Source of the DNA: Diadema setosum
Lineage: Eukaryota > Echinodermata > Echinoidea > Diadematoida > Diadematidae
Length of the DNA: 64,000 nucleotides
Assembly: GCA_033980235.1 (NCBI GenBank)
Contig: CM067066.1
Coordinates: forward strand, 40,729,455 to 40,793,454
Direction: 5' to 3'
How positions within the stretch are numbered: the stretch's first letter is position 1; each line of letters begins with the position of its first letter. Made by a program: the position numbers and the translations under genes. The notes beneath the pieces are model-generated. The model was not told the origin of the DNA and made no database searches. It was given only the letters and a program-made list of their open reading frames with translations. Shown piece by piece: positions 37,631 through 51,364 of the stretch.

Positions 37631-37898
37631 AGCATCAAACATGACGTGTGTAACAAAAGTACGCATGCTAACGTCCGAGCTTCTAATCAACACATCAAAA
37701 TGATGTCTATTTGTTAATGCAAAAATATTCGACAGGAGGCCTATAACAAGCAAAACAGCAATGCCAGAAACGTGCATCTAATCTGAAGTAAAACAAGGCA
37801 CAAGTTTGGTTTCTTTTTTGAAGTCACATTAAAAGCGCATGATGATGAATAACCTCTGATTCACAAATGGATCTGAGAAAGTTACATTTGTGGGATAG

Positions 37899-38210
37899 CA
37901 GGGGCGGATCCAGGAATTCCGTAAAGAGGGGGCGTGTTTACTGACTGAAAATAGCAGCCCAGACATTGAAATGCATTTAGTTAACAATGAAAACATGAAA
38001 TTACGATACTTCACAATTAATGAGGTGTTTAAAATTGACAGACTGTGCATGGTTATGCAAAAATCTATTTAAACCAACATATACAACAAAAAGAAAATAA
38101 AGATCAATTCTAACAAACACAGAATTATTGTTTTAACAGACCAACGGACACGTTGATGTGGGCCCAAAGGAAAGGTTTGCACAGGGGGGGGGGGGGGGGG
38201 GGAAGGAAGG
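37899..38210. mobile_element. hAT-like repeat, left end and G tract
   Basis: Clear left end CAGGGGCGGATCCAGGAATT then GAGGGGGCGTG; a G18 tract at 38185 may mark its degenerate right part. Only the first 50 bp are certain. Confidence 0.4.
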
Positions 38211-39299
38211 AGACAATATGCCACAGAGAATACAAAACTTTTTCCTCATCCATCCAGTAAAAATATCAAAAATCTCAGAGGGATTCAGTGAAATTGTTGA
38301 GAACCATAAGAGATACAATGACAATATGTCATCAAATTTAACTTTTCCAGTTTCTGTTGTTATTTCACATTGACTCAGAAGAAGAAGAAAAAAAGAAGAG
38401 TTTACAGCGCGGTGCTATGCATAATGCATGCATTTTCAGCCAGAAAACACTTTCTTAAAACCATTATCGAGCATTAAGCTCATTAGCCTACCTTCTGTAA
38501 CCACTGGCCCGTTTAAGTAAAAGCACATTATGTTCACACTGGTGCGTGGACCGGTAGAAATACAATTGAAAAAAAAAAGGGAAGAAAAATACAGATGTTG
38601 GTTAAAACTCATTGTGTTTTTTATTTTGTTCATGAAATTTTGAATAATGATGATTTACACAAAACTGAAAACGGACAAGTCAATGACGGGAAAACCGAAC
38701 TTTGTGCATGTTGTGTCTTCGATGGCATCAAACTGCACGGAAGGCGAGCGGTACACAATGTAATGTGCCCGTTTGCATCCACACCAATGACATAATACAG
38801 TGTGTATTGCATACTGAAGAACGCCTCCTAGCGTCACTCAAGACGATAGTTTTGCATTGTCTTGTATATTTGCCCATCAGATCTTGAAACGGTTGACATT
38901 GGTCTTACATAATTATCATCATTTTATTTGCATCGGTTATGCTCATCCTATGTATAGGCCTAACCTACTTTAGTTTTAGCAGTCAATAATTTAATAATGA
39001 CTGTAAATCGTTATAGGCCTAATACAATGTCACGTCTTGAAAAATCCCGGTCAGATTGACAAATTAATATCTTATAAAATATTGCATGTTCAAACAAAAT
39101 ATTTCAGTATATCAGTCGTGTTTGTAAACTATTAACAACAGACTCAAGACACAGTGCTGGTTTTACACGGGGTATCAGTCAAGGATATCATGCGTGAGAC
39201 ATCTTTTATTGTCACTGACGACACTATTATCCTGTTTGTCACTCCACCTACCGATCGAGGACGGATGAAAATGAACAAAGCAAGTTTCAACCAGTCAAC

Positions 39300-39430
39300 G
39301 ATTACTTCCCGAACATCCGGGTTATTTTGGTAGCACGCATGCGCTGTGAATGAAAATCGGTACTTTGCCAAAATCGTCGTCTCTCGTCCGCCATAGTACA
39401 GAAATCACTGAGACAAAGAATCCGGCAAAA
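39300..39430 (+). promoter_or_regulatory. Probable TOP1 core promoter
   Basis: CpG-containing DNA just upstream of the start codon, with an NRF1-like palindrome GCACGCATGCGC at 39333-39344 and a YY1-like CCGCCAT at 39388-39394. No TATA box is seen, which suits a housekeeping gene. Function is inferred from motif matches only. Confidence 0.45.
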
Positions 39431-39439
39431 ATGAGTTCG
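39431..39439 (+). CDS. TOP1: TOP1 coding exon 1 (Met-Ser-Ser)
   Basis: Nine coding bases, then TCG|GTAAGT. The context AAAAATGAG is acceptable. A very short coding first exon is usual for animal TOP1. Intron 1 is about 2.7 kb and carries an antisense LINE fragment. Confidence 0.8.
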
Positions 39440-42400
39440 GTAAGTGCTCGGATTTCGGTATTAATTTGAAGAAGTGAGTAAATACGCTAATTTAGAATAA
39501 AAATTGATGCCGATATGGGTGGATTTCAAGTGTTATCAAAGCGTGATTTTGGCTGTCGCCCCTCCATGACACATGTGTTAGTTTCTGGCGACGAGCTAGA
39601 AAGCCGTGTGCCCATAGACTTGCACGGGCATTGTGTTCCATACTTAGTTATTTTTGCACGGTGCCCATAGACAAACTACATGATGCATGCTCGGCTTGTG
39701 AACGGGGTAATGCGGCAAGTTAGCGTATGACCGTACCGCGTTGTTGCAGTGAGAGAGCATAGCTCGTTCGTGTGGATAGTGTCTGTACAGCTGTCTATGT
39801 CTGTACGTCTGTGACCTACGTCACGTTGACTTTCCGCTGATCGCTCTATTTCCCAGAACGTGTTGGGGGTTGTATGTTGTAAGCACATCGAAGCAGTTAA
39901 AGTGACATCCTTTCAAAGGACTGTGCCCATGCGTTATTGAGCTAGGGCGAACAAATCGCGTTTTCAGTAACTTATAATCAATCAGGGAAATAGATCTAAC
40001 GTTAGTTCTAGTAGACTAGACCTTTTCCCCCTCACCAAATAATTGGTCTGTGTGAAATAAAATGATGTTTATGTATTGTAAGTCTATCTAACATTAGATT
40101 TAGAACCAGGGCAGGGTGCTAACTCAGCTAGAGTCTAAAGTTAACGTTAGATTTTTTTTTTTGTTTTTTTTTTGTTTGTGTGCAGAACTTCAAAGTTAAA
40201 TTCTTGATTTTTCTAGTTCAGTATGAGAATATGAATGAACTTCCTGTAACATTAGGGCCTGCAATTGTAGATCTGCAATCTGACAGTAAAGTCTAAATAG
40301 ATCTAGACCAGTTACTATGTTGGAAGTTGTAATTTTATTTCAGTTCACTAAAATGTGAAACTATATTTTTAGAGACTTAACAACTGAGAAATGAGTGAGT
40401 GACCCTACTGAGTAGTGAATGTGAGTGCATGTACACAAATCTTAAGTGAATTAAGTGAGACAAAGGAAACAAAAACGACATTTAACATTGTGATATGAAA
40501 TAGATTTAGAGTTCTACTTAGAAATCTCTTCATACATGGCTGGAGCTGTGATGGAGGAAGAATGTCTAGATACCAGTATCTATACAGTTATGTGGGTCAT
40601 AAAAATGAAAGAATTTGTGCCTTTTGCTCATTTGGAAAGGGAATCGACTGGAATTCATTTATCATTACCATATTTCATTCATTAGACAGCATGTTTTACA
40701 GTAGTTTGTAGTGGAATTCATTTGATTATGTATACCTTTCAGTTTTAACTTGTCATATCATTTATGTACAAACTAATGATATGGCATATTTGTCTGTTTG
40801 CATGATTGCACCATCTACTATAGGAAACCATTTGATGACTATACAGCTGTACATGATATAGGTCCGTTTACAATTACCGTACTCAGTTTTCTGATGTAAA
40901 ATGATTGAACAATTTAGCACATAATCCGTAATATCAAAGTAATAATAAAAATAATGTGTTGAACGTCTCTGGAGTGGGTAATAATGCTACACCCAATTCA
41001 GAGACCCAAGTGCACATTTTTTTTTTTTTTAATTGTTAATTCAATTCAATTCAATTCAATTCGTTTATTCATCTCAATCATCATAAAACAAATACATTGT
41101 GAGATCAACATAGCAAAAAAAAAAAAAAAAAAAGAAGTATTGATGAGGAGAACGGGGACTACAAAAAGCGATTGCTTGAAAAGGCGTAAAGCCCCCAGAT
41201 TACAATGATAAATAGAATGCATGTACATGTACATGACGAAGTGAACATAATTTTTAAATGAAGTAAAATAATAAACTGTTTGAAATTGTACATAAAACAC
41301 AGAAGATACTATACATTGAAATGGAAAAAATAAGTAAGGAGGTCTTAGCCCAGTAAAGTTCGACGCCGCCTCCTCCCCCCCCCCCCCCCCATGAATAGTC
41401 ACATACATGATGCATATATTCCTCTTGGTAATAAAATTCATGAGTATATATTATAACTATTGTAAATTCTTTTGGAATTCAAATCAAATAAAATGATTGA
41501 ACTTGGTTATTTTTTTTATTTATATGAATCAAAAGATTCTTCATTTTAAATTTGAAAGAAGTTATGGTTGAACAAGAAGCGATGTCATTTGAAAGGTTGT
41601 TCCAGATACGGGGACCGGTATGCTTAACAGATTTTAATATGGAGTGACTATTGGCTGCAGGATAATTGAATTTAAGATGTGAGCGAGTATTATATTGGTG
41701 AACATCTTTATTGTGGCGAAATAAGTTAGAAATATTAACTGCCAGTGCCAAATTATTATTAACATAGAACATTAAATTAGCGATTTTGAATCCATAAATA
41801 TCATATATTGTTTAGGTTTTTAAACGAAAGAATAGAGGCTGAGAAGGGGCAAAATAAGCAGAATTAGAGCATATACGTAGAGCTATCAGGGCAGACATGT
41901 ATATTATATTATTCATTTTGAATTGTGGCATTTTTGAAAGTGAAATGTCGAGTAAGTTGGTTCTGGAAAGACTTCAATGATTTGTACATAAGTAGAGCTC
42001 TATTAAATCGTCATCCAGTCGAAAATTGCAACTATTTAAAAAAAAAAATAAATAAAAACAAGTGATGATATTTGCCAGTATATAATATTCCTCTATTCTT
42101 CTTGTCTGTTTTACAGAAAGCCGGTGATGGGTCAGGCAAAACTCCCAGTAAGTTGACATTATATTTGCATTTTCGCTTTTAGTTTTTTCTGTGTATATTG
42201 TAAGTCTCTGATTTTAGATCTTATTCGTAGTTTCAGTATTAAGTTTAAATCTGCTAAATTAAATTAAGTTAAATTGCTATTTATCTATCTCGAGTTTTAA
42301 ATTCCAGCCTCATAATGAAACCAACATAAGAGTGTACATATTTCTTGAATTGAAGGACTTACTTGCTTTTAGTATGAGTACATAAATTAACTGTAATTAA

Positions 42401-45400
42401 TAAATAACTTATTAAAAAGTGAAATAAACTGTAATTTCCCCAATACATAGGACTTGTATGCTCAATATATTTGTTGTGAAGCATACATGTGTTTGTGCAT
42501 TTACTTTTAAAACACCAGTTTCAATAGGAGATTTCAAGGACTTTCATCAAATGTTATAAAAAGCAACAACTGATACTAAAATTCATCATGCACCAATCCA
42601 TTCCCAAAGTGGATCTTCTCACGTTATATTTTGTTTACAAACTTTATTTTTCAAAACATGTCAACAGTTAAGAATCATTCGAGCAGCAACCCTGCCAAGA
42701 AACCTCTGGCCAACAGCCACAACTCGTCTGGGCCCAAAGCTGTCAAGGTGATCCTTCTAAGTGATGGCACCAAAATCAAGACCATGCCTGATGGTAGCAA
42801 GATTAAAGTCTTGCCAGATGGCCGCAGGTTCAAGATGAAGTCACCCTCATCTGCAGCGGCACCAAAGCAGAACAATAGCTCACATTCCAGCAAGCCTAAG
42901 GATGGCTCTCATCGACCACCACAGGTCAAGACAGAAGGCAGCAACAACAAGGTTGCCCACTCAGACAAACCCAAAGATGAGAGGAGACCGAAGGAGGAGT
43001 CAGGCACTCCAAAGCCAAGCAGTTCCAGTATACGTGCCAAGGAGTCATCCTCTGCATCCAGAGATATCAACTCAAAGCACAGAGACCACTCATCCAAGGT
43101 GGAGAGCAGTAAGCACTCGGCCAAACCCAAGGTTGAAGTTAAGAAAGAAAAGTCTGCTGTCAAAAAAGAAGTGACGAGTCCACCAAGGGTCAAGGAAGAA
43201 CCACGCTCACCCACCAAGCCTGTTAAGAAAGAGGAAAGGTAAGGAACTGTTGAGGGCAACACCTTTAAAGCAACCTCATTGCTGCTGTTTTAAAATTCTT
43301 TCCGATGATGATTACTACATAGGCACGTATTGGTATTTAAAACTGAACCCATCTTCACCATAGAGCTCTCAATGCAGCACTTTGCAACTCAGTGAAAGAA
43401 AAGACTGCTAATCTCCTTTCCAGTGATAGTTTAACTTGCTAGTGTTGTACTGGCTTTTATTCCATTGTTTGCGTTTGTATGTGGTGCAAATCAGTGTCGG
43501 GTGTGTGTGAAGAGACATGCTAAGGGTGGTAGGCACCTGAACGCACTATTTGCCACCCAGAATCAGACTAGTAGGCCCGAATTCACAAAGGTGGTACAAT
43601 TGAAACCATGGTTTAAACCATGGACAAAGACTTTAGTTTTTTTATGGGGCGCCAAGTGTACATGGACTATTTCATTACGAAATCAGTCATTTTGTCAATA
43701 AATTGACCATTTCATAAACATTAATCATTTTGTCAACGAAATGTTGACATTTCATTAACATTTCGTCGACGAAATGACTGATTAGTAACGAAATAGGCCA
43801 TGCAACACTTGGCGACCCATAAAAAACTATGGTCTTTGTCCATGGTTTAAACCATGGTTTCAATTGTACCACCGTTGTGAATTTGGACCAAAGATATTCA
43901 AACCACAATAAAGTAGGAAATTATTTGAAAGACATGCAATTATTAATTAAAAATGTGGCAATGCTGGTAAAAATAAGTCTTAACCGCTCTGTTGCCATTT
44001 TTATAATTAATCTTTGCTTCATTGTCAGAAATTTGTCCTGTTGTTTTTCTCCTGTAGCCCAGTGAAAGCTGTCAAGAAAGAAGCTGTCAGTGATGAAGAA
44101 GATGAAGATGATATTCCCCTGGTAATAACAATTTGCTTTGGATTTGGAAATGATACGTGTGAACTCCTGTCATAGTTAGATTTTTAACTCCAGTGATGAA
44201 ATCAAAAGAATTGTTGAAGAACTTTGTAAAATATGCTTAGATAGTATCCAGATTGGATGAGATCTAGCTACATGTAGTTTTGGAGTGTGAATGAAGTCAG
44301 TGATGAAGTCAGTGATGAAGAAGATGAAGATGATATTCCCCTGGTAATAACAATTTGCTTTTGATTTGGAAATGATACGTGTGAACTCCTGTCATAGTTA
44401 GATTTTTAACTCCAGTGATGAAATCAAAAGAATTGTTGAAGAACTTTGTAAAATATGCTTAGATAGTATCCAGATTGGATGAGATCTAGCTACATGTAGT
44501 TTTGGAGTGTGAACCAGGACATAAATTAAGCAGTAATTGAAAGTAGAGTAGGGAGTGTTACATTCATTGATTTGACACTGTTTGTTGGCTTAAAGACAAA
44601 TATTGCATGTCTTACCTTCTTACATGACATAGTGTGCATGCATAACATTCCTGAATAAACAAATGTCCAACGGTCATACTGTTGCATGGCAGGAGTACAA
44701 CATGTTACACAATGAATTAGTGTTTGATATAGCTAAGCACCTGTGTCTGTTCATGTGTCATATCTCGAACAATGTGCTAATCTGATTGCATTTGTCAACA
44801 AGAAACAATGTCTCAAGGGTAATGAGATCTCAAGTTATGTGATTGTGATGTATGCATTTTTTATCAGATTTCTCAATGAATGTATGGAGCAGTTAAGCAC
44901 CATCTTGTTTTGTCATGAGAAAGTATTGTTCAAAGGTTATATTTGTCTTTTTACATTCAGGCAGAAGAAAGATGTCATGACAATAGATGTTTCTTGTGAC
45001 TGTGTCGGTACTTTTGTCTTGTATTCAAGGTCTTTAGCTAGTATGTTTTGCCAGTCAAGTTTTGTGGCATTTTTTTTTTTTTTTAAAGGTTAAAAGAACT
45101 GAAATGGGGCTTAATATTACTCTCAGAATTTCATATGATTTTTGCTAAACTTCTAACATGTTTGTCAGATCTTCTTTATAGTAATTTGAATTTTAGTTTT
45201 GATTTGAAGGTCTATTTACATGGTAAAACTAGCAATTATCATAATTATTATATTGGTTCCTATTCAATAGAACAAGAAATTTGAGCAGAGTGTTAAGTCA
45301 GAGAACTCTCAGCCCAGGAGAACAACCAAGAGGCCATACTATGCTGAAGATGATGAAGAAGATGATGAGATGAACGATAAAGCTCATGAAGATGATGATG

Positions 45401-47551
45401 ATGATGATGATGTTCCCCTTTCTGAGAGGTACACGGTTTTTTTTCTTTTAATATGAAAGATGCATGAGACAATATTGTTATGTCAAGATTTAAAGATTAA
45501 TTGTATGATTTCTTGTGGTTTTCATCAGTTGTATGCATTGTTGTTGTCATGTGTTTGCCCTGAAAGCTACAATATTAATGTGTTCTTCTATAAAAAACAA
45601 ACGAACTTGAAATGGGTAGAAGCAAGTTTTGTTTTGTTTTTGTTTTTTGTAAAGCTTTCCTTCATGGCTGGTGCCACGTTTTCAAAAGTGGGGAGGCCTA
45701 CTTCTCAGTTTCATCAGCTGACAAACAAAAACAAAAACAAAAAAACAAGCAAACCCAAGAACAACTATAAAGGTCTTCAGCACATTAAACAAATGCCTTA
45801 CAGCTCTCAAAGGTTTCATTCCATTTTTTTTCTAGTGCCACTTCTGAGGTGTAAAAGGGTTGGGGGGAGGCAAGGCCCCCCCCCCCCCAACCTTTTTCTA
45901 TGTTCAACACACATTCTGGACTGGGGAAAATAGATCCATGAAATATTCTAAAGATATGTTTTGAGCAGAGTAATGATACTTCAGTCAGAGCATACAGTAA
46001 TGTCGGGCTTGAATGATTTATATTGCATCATTGTTTCTCAGGATTACAGTATCTTGTAGTGCTGTTTTATATTATGAACAATGCCATTTTTTTCTGAATT
46101 TTCATTCATCTTGTTTGTCTTTCATGTCATTTTTGTCTTTTGTTGCGTGATGTAGAAAAGAGTCCATAAAAAAGATTAAACGAGAGGAGCCAGTGAAGGA
46201 AAAAAAGAAAAGCAGCAAAAAGCGAAAACATCAAGAAAGTGATGAGGATTATGAAGCAGAGGATGATGAAGATGACTACAAGCCTGCAGTAAGTGTATGA
46301 GATAAAGATCTTTACTTCACAAGGGTATTCACTAGTCTATACTATGCTGTTCTTATAAAAGTGACATATGCGTGCTTAACCCTATTCTAACTGGGGGGGG
46401 GGGGGTCAAATTGACCCCCCCCTCGACGTTTCGCGCCATGATTCCGCAACGCGCAAAGATTTTGCCGCGTCGTTTCATGACTTTTTTCATTCGAGTCTCC
46501 CGCATATTTTGAGACCAAATTTGCGACGTCCGGGTACACCGTTCTGAAGTTATGCAATGTTTTGCATATGCATGTCAACCTGAAAAACGCTCGAATTCAT
46601 GATTTCGTGTGCAAAACCAATGCAAACTGTGTTTTTTTGTTTAATTGATATAAATTAGATTATTTCAACTTTTAACCATTGAAATAAATCAATTCTAATG
46701 TGGATAAGCTTGAAAAAGTGCCTACAACAAATTTTGGCAAAAAAACAATAGAAAACAAAAGATCGAAAAAACAATAAAATACATAAGAAATTAACAAAAC
46801 AATAAAAAACAAAAGAAAATGATTTTGATTGCGCTATTTTTTTACTAGAAAATTGTTTGATGTGTCTTGAGGAACTCTGACACAAAAATTTAATAATCCT
46901 TCAGTCTTTTTGATGGAGTTATAGGTGAAAATATGATTTCATGCGTTAATTTGCATAATTAATTTATTAAAAAATATGAAATCAAAATTTTTCTATTGTA
47001 TGACCATGTAATCTTGTAGTTGACATCCGGCTCTATGTTCAGGCAAAATTTTGCGGCGATCGCGCGATCGGCGGCCGAGATCTGAAGGGGGGGTCAAATT
47101 GACCCCCCCCAGTAAAAACTTGGTCTCAAATAGCCCAGTTAGAATAGGGTTAAATGAATGAAATGCTTGAACATATATCCAGCTACTATGTAGCTCATGC
47201 TACGAACACAATATAAGACATTTCAGAGCTATTGTAAATCTTGTCCAAAAGGAACATTGGGTATTACTAGCAAGCTGTTATGGTGCCTTACTGGCAAAGA
47301 CTGCCTTGGACAATTGCTCCCTTGAAATATTTACACACTAGGCCAAACATAAATTCTACCCACAAATATAACCCTAACCCTAATCCTATTCACAAGGATC
47401 TCACAAATGGTCATAATGATGTTGATGGCGTCTCCTTACTGCCTTGCAATTTTCTTCTATCTCACTTTTTTGTTTCTTTTCAAAATTACCATAATGAAAG
47501 TATACAATCCCTGCACTTAAGAGCCATGATTTGATTTGATTTGATTTAATT

Positions 47552-47588
<37 letters not shown>

Positions 47589-50500
47589 ATATGATATATC
47601 AAGATTACATCATCAGAATCTGTGTCAAAGATTATTGCATTCTCTTTGACCCTTTAGGCCAAGCAAAAGAAAGCATCAAAGACACCATCCAAGACAAAGG
47701 AGAAAGATACCAAGAAGGACAAGAAATCATCCAAAGATAAGAAAGAGAAAAAAGGAAAGGACTCTACTGAGGACAAGAAAGAAAAAGGAGGAAGGAAAAA
47801 GAAGAAGGAAGAGGAGGAACAAGAAGTCTGGGAGTGGTGAGTTCTGTGATTGGCAGCTCAGACAAAGTTGACTAACGAATATGTCAAGATATATGACTCA
47901 TGAACTTTGTATCACAGTGTAATCTATATTACCCAAACAAGTTATAAGCAGTTTGCATGGAATGTTTAAATATATGCCAGTACAGGGAGTTATTGGATTG
48001 ATGTACAGTCACAGTATGCATTTGTCTACTTCATTGACTCCCAGCGCAAACTGCAGAAATCTTTGCAGAAGCTGAGAAAGTGTTGCTTGTTTTGCCTCAA
48101 GATGGAAATTAGGACATCTTGTGAATAGTACATATTTCTCAGAAAGTATGGTGATTCTGCAGAAGGTTGGAGTTAACTCAATGTGGTAAGTGTAGTGAGA
48201 GAAGGACACAAAGTAGCTGGTGGCATGATGAAAAGAAAAATACAGGCCTTAGGGCAAGATAGTCAAGAATAAATCTAATAATCCATTTATTCCCCAAACT
48301 TTAAGTGCTAATTGTGAACAATAGCAGTGTTGAATATGTTGATGAATGTTGTTAATCATATCATGTTTAAATTCATGTGTTCCAGTAGTTAAAAAAAAAA
48401 AAGATACATTGCGCTCCTGTTATAACAAACACAGTTATAACGAAATCCCGGTTATAACAAGGTAAAAATTTGGGCTCCAACATTATCAGCTCTATATTCT
48501 TTATTATTTGTTCGGTTATAACAAAATTTTGATAAAACGAAAGAAAACTGCCGGTCCCGAGCACTTCATTATAACGGGAATCCACTGTACCTCAGTGAAT
48601 AGATGACATGCTAGTTTGAGTGTGAAAGATTATATCAGCCAATGAAGATGTGTGTGGTTTGTGTATATTCCATTGTGTGCACACATACCATTAGCATGGT
48701 ACAACTGTATTTAAGTTAAGACTTACATGGAAGGAGACCCCACACCCATCAAAGATAAGACTTAATCTGCATGTTGCCACTAGGTGGAAGGAGACCCCGC
48801 ACCCAGAGGGAGTCAAGTGGATGTTTCTTCAGCATCGAGGACCTCTGTTTGCCCCGCCCTATGAACCTCTTCCAAACAATGTCAAGTTTTACTATGATGG
48901 TAAGATTGATGATATTTTTGAAATGTTTTTTTTTTTCAAGTCAATTCAAGTTAAATTCAGTTAAAAAACATACAGAGAGACAATCGATCAAAATATACAT
49001 ATGCAAACTAAAATTATTTCAGGTAAGTACGTAGTCATTGAAAGTGTGTGATGGAGATTGACATAACAGTTTGAGTAATAGTGGTTGAAATCAGCAGTAG
49101 GCCATTGGCCTTTCAAAGCTGATCCCATTAACAAATTTACAATGTTTGAAGCTATATGTCATTATACCATAGGTTGCGAGTCGTATTGAAAATCAGATTT
49201 GCAGTGAATAAGGACAAGGAAAAGAACATCCAAAGGAAACCAGACATACCAAAAACAACTATAGGGGAGTGGGACAAGTGGGCAAACTTATAGATAATAG
49301 TAATTTAACAACAATTGTGCATACATAGTGCTGTAAAGGTCTGCTTTAAGGGCAAATAAATTTATACATGCCATAAAGATACTGAATACCAGTGAAGTAT
49401 GATTGTGAATGTGAATTTATGCGGAGCAATGCGAATTGAAAAACCATAAAAACAATTAGAATAACTGGAAGTACCCTGATCTCCAAAACTGGCAGAATGC
49501 TGCGCCCCTTCCACTACCCTGCACAACAAGGCGGCCCCCAGCATCAGCCAATTCCCCTGCAGCCGCGCCCGCTCCCAACCGGTTTACGCCCAGAAGGTAT
49601 AACATGCAACACCTTCATGAAGAAGTGCAATGTGACACTGACAATGTGATGCATTGCTGTTGTTTCTCTTTATAGCTCACTTGAGTTGAAGGCTCAAGTG
49701 AGCTATTGCGATTGCTCTTTGTGCGTCTGTGTTCTGCGTAAACTTTTTACATTTTCATCTTTTTGAGAACCACATGACAAGGTTAAGAGGTACGAGTCAG
49801 CAAGAATGCATGGAAGGTGAACTTGCGATACTCGAGTGAGCATGAGATGGGGTCTCTTGTTTCATATTAATTAGCAGCTGTGTTACAAGGTGACAATGAA
49901 GTCACTCTCGCAGTACCTGTTTATTATCAGGTTCATGTAACTCACATGTTTGTGTGTCATGAAATGAAAACTCCATGACCATGTATTAGACTTCTAAGCT
50001 TTTTATTTAGTCCTTTTTAAGAACACATACTGATATATATGCACATATCTAAGTTGCCTTAGAATGGGAATGTGTTTTATGGCTTTAGAATTTTCACAGT
50101 GTGCATGTTCTTCATTGGAATGGCTTAACAAATATGTTCAAACCATTTCTTGGCATTGGCAAGATCGTACATATTGTACCTTGAAAAGTATGGATACTGT
50201 ATAGGGAAAAAGTAAGTAGTGGCTATTTTTACTCACCCTTCAAGATGTGGGGTTGATTTAGCCAGACTGGATGTGATTAGCAAATATTAAGATTGTAGTG
50301 TATTAAAGTTGGTTATCATAATCAGCCAGTTTTAAGGATTATCTGTAATTAGTGGTTTGAGTTTGTATTGATGTCAGGTGTTATTGTTGCATAGGAGATG
50401 AAACTTTTTGCTGTGTTAATTGAGTCTTATTGTACAGACAGTGACTCATCATGGAGCTGTTAACAACTCAGCAAATATGGGGAGAAACTTGTCCGCATTG

Positions 50501-51289
50501 TCACAAGCTTGAAATCCAAGTTGATAATTGCATGGATGAAGTAGACCTGCATTAAGCCCATTGTAGTCAACTCTATGTTGTGCATCTGTATTCAGGCTGC
50601 TGTGCCATGTTAACTTGTTAAAGACAGTCTTTAATAACTGAACTGTGTGTCCCGTGACAGGTGAACACATAAAGCTGAGTGAGGAAGCAGAAGAGGTGGC
50701 TGGCTTCTATGCACGTATGTTGGAACATGACTACACCACCAAAGATGTCTTCAATAACAACTTCTTCAAAGACTGGAGAAAGGTGATGACCTGAAACACT
50801 TTTCTTTTTCCTCCCTGTCCCCTCAAACAGTGGACAAACAATTGATTTCCTTAATGAATGGAAGCATGTTCAGTCTTGGATGTACTTGTGACAGTAAATC
50901 TGGACTGAGTATAATTCATTCCAGTTGTTTTCCCACATTGTAAGAGAAGTCAATCATAATGACTTGGAGTTGCTTAAGAAGGACATAATAACATCTCTGT
51001 GTTGTACAGTTTATTAAACAATATATACCATTTTATCAATGAGACAGCTTTACCATTTACAAATGGTTACAAAAGCGATAAACACAGAAGGTAGGAACTT
51101 CATGACAAGTAGAGATGAACAAACAGACCTGATTTTGAAGGCATCTTGAAGTGCCCCATTGATATATCTTGCTTGATGGGTGTTAGGAAGACATGCCATA
51201 AAGACCAAGCCTTTGTCTTTTTGTGTTCAACTGACTGAGAGATCACCTTGTTATATATCATCAACAGTGATTGACATTTGATTTTCCTT

Positions 51290-51364
<75 letters not shown>

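Noticed and set aside
42909..43262. 117-codon minus-strand frame, and the + frame 42902-43174
   Set aside because: Shadows of TOP1 exon 3, which is low-complexity and rarely stops in other frames.
45460..45933. 157-codon + frame after TOP1 exon 5
   Set aside because: Intronic, AT-rich, contains poly-C; splicing from exon 5 to exon 6 keeps phase and homology.
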